Below, piece by piece: positions 1-7,139 of a DNA stretch of 15,836 bases. Source of the stretch: Halocafeteria seosinensis (Eukaryota > Sar > Bigyra > Bicosoecida); contig LVLI01000392.1 of assembly GCA_001687465.1 (NCBI GenBank), positions 1 through 15,836 of the forward strand, in the 5' to 3' direction. A program made the translations under genes and the position numbers. Position 1 is the first letter of the stretch, and every line of letters begins with the position of its first letter. The notes beneath the pieces were generated by a model. That model was given only the letters and a program-made list of their open reading frames with translations, was not told the DNA's origin and did not search any database.

Positions 1-148
1 CCAGTGCTGTGTTCCCCCACGGCGCATGTCAGCAAGGCTGCAGGAACAGCGGGCCCGTCGCTGCTTAACGCGGGCGCTTACCGCTCCTCGTTAAGAGGAT
101 GTGGTCAACTTCCCGGCCGGTGGGCTATCTGTCACATTTGTGTGTGTG
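1..148 (+). mobile_element. 5'-truncated 3' end of a (TG)n-tailed non-LTR retrotransposon, copy 1
   Basis: Nearly identical to 6451-6605, so this is a dispersed repeat. In one frame it encodes the C-terminal tail of the element's protein, which in the 6.5 kb copy continues from upstream coding sequence and stops at a TAA (here 92-94). A short 3' UTR of about 45 bp follows, ending in the motif TGTCACATTTG and a (TG) tract. The shared 3' end, variable 5' end and simple-repeat tail are what is known of non-LTR elements. The copy enters from the left edge, so its true length is unseen. Confidence 0.75.
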
Positions 149-272
149 CAAGGCTGCAGGAACAGCGGGCCCGTCGCTGCTTAACACGGGCGCATACCGC
201 TCTTCGTTAAGAGGATGTGGTCAATTCCCCGGCCGGTGGGCTACAGTATCTGTCACATATGTGTGTGTGTCC
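149..272 (+). mobile_element. 5'-truncated 3' end of the same retrotransposon, copy 2, directly abutting copy 1
   Basis: It begins at the shared segment CAAGGCTGCAGG immediately after the (TG) tail of copy 1 and repeats copy 1 with only a few substitutions. There is one short insertion just before the TCTGTCACAT motif (about 243-247). It ends in another (TG) tract. This looks like an insertion into the tail of copy 1, or a tandem product of template switching during reverse transcription. The C-terminal coding tail and its TAA are retained. Confidence 0.72.
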
Positions 273-941
273 CATCACTTTCGCCAGCTTCCTTTGGAAC
301 TGGGCATACTGCCAGGACCACAGCATCTCAGTTTTACATGGCAACGGACCCCAGCACTAAATAGGGTGTTCATAGTAGCACTGCCAATGGAAGTTCCATC
401 AAAGATTTCGGACTTATTGGTGGTGGTTATTCCAACTAGTGGGCGTTCCAAAACAAGGAGTACTCATCCACTGCACCGCCATACAGAACTAGTCGAAGTG
501 CAGTTCCCGTCCTGGAGCAGTTTAGGATACTCTTATTGGAGTTCCCATCTCCGTTCGGAGCCCAGGCGTCCTTCAGTTACTTAGTGCACCATTTTTCGTA
601 CGTGTATGTGTGTATTTAACACTGTATTAGTATTGCTCCTACTGGAAGCCGTGTATCCTACAGGTTCCGTTACGCAGCTACGCAGTGTGAGGGGTGAACC
701 CTACCCGAAACCGCTCCAACATCTTCACGTTGTGCCGCCTCAACGTGACTGACGGATGAGGGCTTGCATTACTGGTTAGGTGCCATCGCACAGTTTGAAT
801 TTTGTCTCGCGCGCTATTCCTATTCATTTTAAGGACTTTGTTCTCTGCTTTGAACCTTCACAGCAACCTTTCCCCTTCTTAGTCCTAGCTCTGAGCAGAT
901 CTCGCTAGAGGATTGACCCTTCGGTGAGATGTGTCCGTCGA
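273..941. other. Unassigned stretch between retroelement copies and the RHS gene
   Basis: No gene recognised. Several frames are open on both strands at 273-590, so coding cannot be assigned. A plus-strand frame runs on from copy 2 to a stop near 584, but its amino-acid pattern matches nothing I know. A perfect 8-bp inverted repeat with an 8-nt loop (TCACGTTG / CAACGTGA, 725-748) lies 3' of the RHS gene stop. A short TG-rich patch (602-613) may be a decayed tail. No tRNA box pattern was found. Confidence 0.4.
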
Positions 942-3900
942 TCAACGACTAGATAATCGACGTCTTCTTCTTGTTTCAGTGAAAAACCCCACTGAGCGTT
1001 GGATAGATTTCCTTTGCCCATCGGGCTTTCCACCGTCCTCCAAAATCGTTTTCATATACTCTATAGCGTCCCATACGGTGTCACTTTCAATGTGGCATGC
1101 AAAAACTCCGTCCTCAGTGGGCTTCCAATCATTATTCCTTTTTGTTTTCCTTCTTATGTACTTTGATACCGTAGACCCAGCGGGTTTGTCCTGATGAAGG
1201 TCTTCGGCCTTCTTAACATTAGCTTGTATATTAACGACTTGGATGGTGCGCGATGGCTTCGCAGAAGCCGATGTGGGTATAAACGCTTGCGCCTGTTTTG
1301 GCCACCAGTTGCGATAATTGTCGGGTATGTTGCACAGCTTCTTCTCATTCGTGTCCGTTCTTAAATCCATACCCAGATTTTCCTCAGTCATATGCATGGG
1401 CAAGAGGGGATGAGCAGGACACAAAATCTCATTGAAGTACATCGTATAGTCAAGAAGTGCTTCCGAGTACCCACGAGCATTGCAGAACGCCCTTACCGGA
1501 GATCCAGCTTGATTCAATAGCTCATCTACGACCGTCCCCTGTCCTTGGAACCAATTGCTGATGTCTAACAAGGGCAAGCTCTCGGATATACGAGCTGTAC
1601 TATTTTTCACCTGTACCAATAGGAGGCGAAACTGCTCCGTGTGTCTGTGCTTGATAGGGAAAACTATATCCGACGTCGCCCCATGACCAGGCAGGCTATG
1701 CAACAAGGACCGACGAACTCGTTTGGTGGTTCCATCAGTTGAGACAAGCTGATTCAACAATTCAGTATGTCCCATATCAGTTTTACACGGGATGAATCCG
1801 TCCGCAAAACTCACTGTATATTCTGAAAGAATGGTTGCCTTAAAGGACACTGGACGCACATCTCCCAGAAGCTCGCTCAGAGGCATCTCCGCTGACTCGG
1901 GGTTCCTGCGAAGGTGTTTCGACCATTTTCGGTAGAAATGCCAAGCGATCCCGTGTTCAGCCGCTACTCCTTTAGAATCTAAGAGCGAACTGGTGCCCGA
2001 GGCACATCGATTTATCAAGTGACACACCTCATCCTTCTTCGGCACCTCTTCAATGGAATGCTGATCGCCGACCCATAGTAAAGCTTCGGCAGTTGCAGGC
2101 TCCTCCTCGAAATTCACCAGTTGTTTGCTGTCATGATGGCAATGCGGAGCCAGGAATACGGCATCATCGAGCAGTGCTCTAGTACTGTGAGATGTCATGG
2201 ACCCGATCCAAGTAGAGGAGTATCCCATCCGACGCTGGAAGTACAAATAAGTAAGTAAGGAGTGTGCACTCTCATCACTCCCATGTAAAGTATCTGTCCG
2301 TCGCCATGCACGAGAGACTCGCGCCCTCGTGTCCCATCGAAGAAAGAACAGCGCTTTTCCCAATACTGAGTCGACATCCGGGTTAGGCTGTCGCGGCGTT
2401 ATGTTAAGAAATATTGTCTCCAAAAGGGTGGCTGCATATAATGGACGTCCACAGAACATGCTCAGTGTGGCATCTTCCATGAGGTCCAGTTTGGCTTGCG
2501 TGACATACTGGCCTAAAAACTTCTTCAATGTCGGCAAGTCCAAAGGGGTGAAAACATTTTGTACTAACGAAATTCTTTGTGCACGGGACGACTCTTTGAA
2601 CAGTTGCTCGGTCAGGGAGACCCGCGAACCAGAGATCGTAAACAGAACATTCTCTCGTTGCATAGACAGCATTCGAATAACGGACAACAACAAATGCAAA
2701 TAAGTTTCTCGGACCCCATATACATCAGCCGGCAATTCCCTTCCTGCCAATACCTGTGCTTCGTCAAAGAAAAGAAGCACGGAATGACTATCAGGAGGTT
2801 GCTCAACTGCCTCCTTTGCCACTGAGCGTTCAACTTCCAACGCACGGTTATACAGCCTCAAATACTCAGCGAGGGCATCATCCCACACAAGTGGACGCGT
2901 ATAATCGTAATTTAAACTGCTTTCAAGCTGACGAATCTTAGAAACCAGAATCGACTGTATGCCGTTACAACTAAAGGAATTCCGCTGCGATTGGAGGCAA
3001 ATCAGGCGTAAAGCTTCGATCCTTGAGCAGTGATGTTTCTCGGCAACACATCGCAAAGACTCCTCATCCTTTGCTGCCTCCTCGGCCACACCGACCGCCC
3101 ACTCAATATGGCTATTTATGTAATGTAGAATAATGGTTTGCATAGTCTCCCTGGCACCGGGACCTTGTTCAGCATGAAAAAAAGACAACAACGGTTCGAT
3201 AAAGCGCCATGCTCGAGTGTCAGCATCGGTCCCCACTTGTACCGGGACTATGACAGCAAAGACATAATAGCGTCCTGTATGAGGGGAACACCAATCAGCG
3301 CATCTTCCAGAAATGTTGCCAATTATGGAACTGCACACGCCTTACCTAAATCGTAAAAGAGTTTCGTCTTACCCGCTCCTGATCCTCCATACACCAGCAG
3401 CAGTCTTCGCCCTTGAACGAACCCTGCGAAGGCTGCGCTCATCACCGATGACATGTTTTGCCAAACGTGCTTGTACAGCAGACGAGTCGGCTGCCCCTTG
3501 TTGTCCTCGTGCGTTTCAGAAGCCAAACCAGGAGCACGCGGGCCAGCCACTGGACTATCTTGGTTAGCACCACTTTCGATAAGGGGATGCATGGCTTGGC
3601 TTACACCTGGGCCCAGCTTTGATCGATTATTCCCCCGTGAGTTTGCGTCCTCAACGTGCGGGCTACCACTACCAGTAGGAACCTGCCCTTCTTCTGAGGG
3701 ACACGCACTAGACGATTCCGCTCTCTCCCTTTTCATATTTACTTTTATGCCTGCTCCGCCCAGCCCCACCTTAGATAATTCAACGCTACTCTCTACAGGC
3801 TTGATAAGAGTCACGGCTAGTAGGGGAGGACCAATACTAGATCCAGAAATACTGTCCAGTGGAAGTCGGTCACAAAACCAGCGCTTCCATGATTCCGCGT

Positions 3901-4784
3901 CTTGTATCATACGTTGACCTTGATCATCAACGGTTTGCTGCCAATCACTCAATGAGCGTCGAACAGATGTTTTAATCCACTCTTCCTTGTCCTGGAGTGT
4001 GAACTGTATACCACATAGGTCCATGAATTTCACCTTCTTGGATGAATCTGCGGTGACAACAAATGGAACACACCAGAAATAATAACGGGGGCTTTCACAA
4101 CGTCAAACGAGTCAATTGCACATTGTTGAAAAATCGGCTTGGAACGAAAACAATTCAAAATGACACTCGGGCGACCGTTGCGAACACACGTACCGCCTTT
4201 CTGAAAAGCGCCTGCATCTGCAAGGAAACATATACATCGTTTATGCCTATCACTAAAGAAAAATAGCTATTAATGTGTGAAAACTTACCTGTTTCGTGCG
4301 CGCATAGTTTCCTAATCAACGCACACAGTGTATTGGTCAGCAGCCGTGGGGCACGCACTTCATCTGCTCTCGTAAGTGAAAGTACTCCAGTTGCCGTTGC
4401 TTCACGCTTCCACTGTATAACTTTCGGCTTCAATTTCTCGGTGTCATCTGGAGGGTACAAGGCACTGAGTTTCTTCTTTTTGTATTCCGTCTCAGCGGTA
4501 GTGTCAGATAGCAGGAAACAAGCAACCACGACCTTGTGCTTGACTTCCCTTCTTTGGTATGCTAATAGGGTCCCATTTCCTTCTTCGCGGCAAAGACATC
4601 CTAGGGCATTATTAATAAGGGCTGATGTAACCTCCTCTCTTTGATCCAAACATTCTGTAATGCACTGAGCCCAGGCAACTTCATCCTTCACTTTGCATTT
4701 TCTAGGAACGAACCAGTGAGGGATTCCCTCAATAGCTTCATCCAATGTAGACTTTGGCGCTTCCTCCGGAGCTGCAGCTGCCAT
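942..4784 (-). pseudogene. RHS/Crinkler-type protein: P-loop NTPase fused to a REase-like nuclease, three exons, one frameshift
   Basis: Proposed exons are 4784-4289, 4217-3346 and 3274-942, with two GT-AG introns of 71 nt each. The reading phases agree only if one base is missing from the run of five G at 4087-4091; then one frame of about 1,233 codons results. Seen: Walker A GGSGAGKTK near residue 440 (about 3366-3386), Walker B LLFFDEAQ near residue 625, and a C-terminal segment with SDIVFP followed by LLVQVKN (about 1605-1680). That last pattern is the D...QxK signature of restriction-like folds. Known: the NTPase plus REase layout defines RHS (retrotransposon hot spot) and Crinkler-RHS proteins, proposed to descend from transposon-encoded enzymes. 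The N-terminal 300 residues and the linker (about 300-400) are not recognised. The start chosen is the ATG at 4784, giving MAAAAPEEAPKST. It may be a pseudogene, or the frameshift may be a sequencing error, since the rest is intact. Confidence 0.75.
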
Positions 4785-5704
4785 TCTGGTGCTATTGTCA
4801 AATGAGTTGGCGTGTTTAAACGTGTAGTAGTAGCTAACTTCTGCTGGGGCAGCCTGGGGCGAAACGGCTCCGAAAGTCAGGCCTGCCAACTACCTGGCGT
4901 GGTCGTACACTGCAATGAAGCCTCACCCTCAGCACAAAGGATCTGTTTGCTTCTCTGTTTTGAAACAAATGGCTGTACAACCCTTTTGATTCACTATCTT
5001 CTTCTTGTACGGCACTCGCAGTGACTCGCTGTCGGAGTGAAGTCAACTATCTTCTTCTTGTACGGCACTCGATATCGAAGTCAACCTTAAGTGACTTCAA
5101 GTCGACCTATATACAGAGTGATATTGCAAACATTTCCTGATATGACATGCATCTAATATTGTTGGGGTAAATCTAAGTATCTCAGTTGTGTGAGTGATTG
5201 TGTTCTTGCTCCAAGAGAGATGTCAATGGGAGAGGAACGAGCGTGCCCTCCACACAGGGACAAAAAAAGTTGGGTGTTGAAGTTGCCCTTGCGCTCCCCC
5301 TGTCACGAAATACATGGACCTCCGAAAGCGAACATTGGAGTCCGGGGGTAGCTGCTGCTCCAGAGCCTCTGGACCAGAGGTCCTTTTCCGTCGTGTTCGA
5401 GGCATATAAATAAATAGTACAAATGTAGTATTGCTCAATGATACAAAACACAAAGAGGCAGACAAGAAACGAAATAATGCTATCGTAGCATCCATATGGC
5501 ATTTCTGTACTGGTCTCTATACAGGTACAACGTTCTACCGTAAACAAGAAGAAGTTGTCAGCAACCCTGTCTCTTTGAAGGTACCTGACTGCCAGTCATT
5601 GACTGGTTCTGGATTCCGCCAGGAAGAGGAGAGTAGTTATCAGAGGTGAATTTACTGTACGTCTAGAACTGGAAAGGCACGTGGGCGTTGGAGTCTACGG
5701 TTGA
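4785..5704. promoter_or_regulatory. Upstream region of the RHS gene with short repeats; no convincing gene
   Basis: This 0.9-kb stretch would carry the RHS promoter. A TATA-like CTATATA lies at 5106-5112 (TATATAG on the gene strand), about 325 bp from the ATG. Two 15-bp perfect interrupted palindromes occur: CCTCTGGACCAGAGG (5366-5380) and CCAGTCATTGACTGG (5592-5606). A 60-residue minus-strand ORF (5405-5223, starting MPRTRRKRTSGPEALEQQ) sits just below a TATA-like tract and has coding-like composition, but no family is recognised. I leave it as a possible small or broken gene. Confidence 0.35.
4993..5098 (+). repeat. 53-bp-period direct repeat and adjoining hairpin
   Basis: The 26-nt string beginning ACTATCTTCTTCTTGTACGG is exact at 4993-5018 and 5046-5071. 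Both copies are later followed by GAAGTCAAC. Immediately after lies a 7-bp inverted repeat, GAAGTCA / TGACTTC, with an 8-nt loop (5077-5098). It may be a regulatory array or a small tandem duplication. Confidence 0.7.
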
Positions 5705-6546
5705 TGCATCCCCAAGTCCCCGGTGGACGTCCGCATGGAATGCGACTCACAAGCGATGGTGGATCACATGAATGGCGAAGCCCAGTGCCGCAAGTATAAG
5801 CTCATCCCGCTCTTCGAGAGGGCACGGACTGAATGGTTCCACTTTAAGAACCTCCCAATGGTGAGGAGCGCAGAGATTAGGTTCATACGCAGGGCTTCAA
5901 ACTCGGCTGCCGACCGCTTGGCTAAGACCGCGTCAAACAACCCAGTGGGTAATGGTTCCTCTTGCTTAGACTGGCCGCCTAGAGCTACGCACACGGTAGA
6001 CGATGTCGAGAAGTTTATCGACTTCAGGCTCCACGACAAGCCGGATCCTCGTCCACTGGAAGGGCTACCCAGAGGCAGCACGGACGTGGGAACCGGCTTC
6101 GTGGCTTCAGAAGGACCTGGGTAGCCGCACCTTCTTCGATCTCGAGCAGGAGGTGGGCTATCTGTCACATTTGTGTGTGTGAGGAGATATTCTTCAATCT
6201 GGGCCATGTTGACGAAACTGAGGTGGACGGAATTCCTAGGGAGCCACCTCCCGCGTCAGGTGGTGGCGTGTCATTGGTCACAACTGTTGCGTCGGGAACA
6301 ACACTTCATCCTGCCTGCGCTGCTGCAACCGGTCTTGGCGTCGGCGCCGCTGTGGCAGGCTCAGGGTCTTCTCCTGCCAGACTGAGCCTTGTCCGTACCT
6401 CTGACATTGTGGGCGCAGGCATGGCTCCTCCTCCGATGCCTCCTGAGCATAACCAGTGTTGTGTTCCCTCACGGCGCATGTCAGCAAGGCTGCAGGAACA
6501 GCGGGCCCGCCGCTGCTTAACACGGGCGCATACCGCTCCTCGTTAA
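5705..6546 (+). pseudogene. Broken retrotransposon polyprotein C-terminus: archaeal-type RNase H, chromodomain, Pro/Ala-rich tail
   Basis: Three frames are needed. The first (about 5705-6035) holds the second half of an RNase H of the RVT_3 type: MECDSQAMVDHMNGE, then IRRASNSAADRLAKTAS with the final catalytic Asp. It runs into VEKFIDFRLHD, the first strand of a chromodomain. After a one-base frameshift near 6030-6045 the second frame gives LVHWKGYPEAARTWEP, the unmistakable core of a chromodomain with two aromatic-cage tryptophans, up to FFDLEQE near 6152. The third frame (from about 6184) gives IFFNLGHVDETEVDG, a Pro/Ala/Gly-rich stretch and the conserved end RRCLTRAHTAPR. The first-half catalytic residues of RNase H are missing through 5' truncation. 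Known: archaeal-like RNase H domains were acquired by plant L1 and oomycete LINEs. A chromodomain is usual in LTR chromoviruses, where it follows integrase; no integrase is seen here. Confidence 0.78.
6153..6181 (+). mobile_element. 29-nt tail-only insertion of the same retrotransposon inside another copy
   Basis: The segment GTGGGCTATCTGTCACATTT followed by (GT)n matches the last bases of the other copies but sits in the middle of the coding tail of this copy. It is flanked by AGGAG at 6148-6152 and again at 6182-6186, the pattern of a target-site duplication. Removing insert plus one AGGAG (34 nt) brings the upstream chromodomain frame into phase with the downstream frame. Insertion with extreme 5' truncation is the simplest explanation. 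Confidence 0.68.
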
Positions 6547-6730
6547 GAGGATGCGGTCAACTTCCCGGCGGGTGGGCTATCTGTCACATTTGTGTGTGTG
6601 TGTATGTGTGGATACACAGTAGCGGAGAGAAGTGGCGAGCCAAACACAATGCAAAGGCTGCTTGATACATCCTTACGTCTTTAAAGTTATCGTTCGTCGT
6701 TCGTCTGCTCCCTCGTTTGCCCCTCACTCA

Positions 6731-6860
6731 TCATAGAAGTCGGTTTTTGAGGCTCAGATGATTTCCTTTCCGAGTCAGCCAAGGTGTTTGTCTCGTTTCT
6801 TTCTCACCGAAATTATCGAGATCCATATCTCCTTTAGCAACAGCTTCGTATGCACCGGTC
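6731..6860 (-). other. Possible short coding exon, minus strand, unrecognised
   Basis: A minus-strand frame runs from 6860 to a TGA at 6733-6731. It starts after a splice-acceptor-like sequence with an upstream CTAAC branch-point-like motif. The peptide (TGAYEAVAKGDMDLDNFGEK then TRQTPWLT) has coding-like composition rich in Asp, Glu, Lys and Gly, and the opposite frame looks like its Ser/Leu/Pro shadow. A donor-like AA|GTAAGG lies near 6920 on this strand, but the exon before it closes quickly. The CTAACCCTTTTGTTAG sequence (6861-6876) is itself an inverted repeat, so a splice acceptor could be read on either strand. No family recognised; strand and gene membership are uncertain. Confidence 0.3.
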
Positions 6861-7020
6861 CTAACCCTTTTGTTAGTTCTTGATTTGATTTGTCAGCGCT
6901 TCTCTTGGCAGAGACCTTACTTGTCATGCTTGTCGAGGAATAGTATTCAAACGCAGTGTACTGCTAGCAACAGTAGTTTTGTTTGAAATATTTTCAGCAT
7001 TGAGCTCACTTTCATTTTAG

Positions 7021-7125
7021 TCCTCAGGTGAACTTCTCAAACGTTTTGAGGACCGGAATTACACGAAGCCTACATGGCTTACGCAGGATGATGTAGCACG
7101 ACAGCAATACGGAAAGGAAAGATAA
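7021..7125 (+). CDS. Possible terminal exon of a small plus-strand gene, unrecognised
   Basis: The plus strand opens after an acceptor-like TTTCATTTTAG ending at 7020 and encodes 34 residues (GELLKRFEDRNYTKPTWLTQ, then DDVARQQYGKER) to a TAA at 7123-7125. The charge pattern is strongly coding-like. The minus-strand frames over it carry stops. The matching upstream exon was not found with confidence; the sequence from 6610 to 7020 holds no clear plus-strand start. The stop lies 14 bp from the proposed stop of the F-box gene, which would make the two genes tail to tail. Product unknown. Confidence 0.35.
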   Translation, partial: SSGELLKRFEDRNYTKPTWLTQDDVARQQYGKER

Positions 7126-7139
7126 GCGTCTTCGATTCT

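Larger units (their letters stand above)
5705..6609 (+). mobile_element. 3' fragment of the (TG)n-tailed retrotransposon encoding RNase H and a chromodomain
   Basis: A 5'-truncated copy of the family seen at 1-272, sharing the same C-terminal coding tail, stop (6544-6546), short 3' UTR and TGTCACATTTG plus (TG)n end at about 6583-6609. The reading frame opens right after an in-frame TGA at 5702-5704, so the 5' boundary may lie near there. The reverse transcriptase is absent from the window. The coding part is broken and is described separately. Confidence 0.75.

Noticed and set aside
99-584. 161-residue plus-strand ORF starting in the retroelement tail
   Set aside because: It begins inside repeat copy 1, reads the 3' UTR and (TG) tail of copy 2 and enters sequence with no recognisable family. 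It probably results from chance openness, although 273-590 remains unexplained.
660-780. Possible tRNA or other structured RNA
   Set aside because: Only one 8-bp hairpin was found; no A/B box pair or cloverleaf could be drawn.
2329-2941. Plus and minus ORFs overlapping the RHS NTPase domain
   Set aside because: They lie across the Walker B region in other frames and have shadow-like composition.
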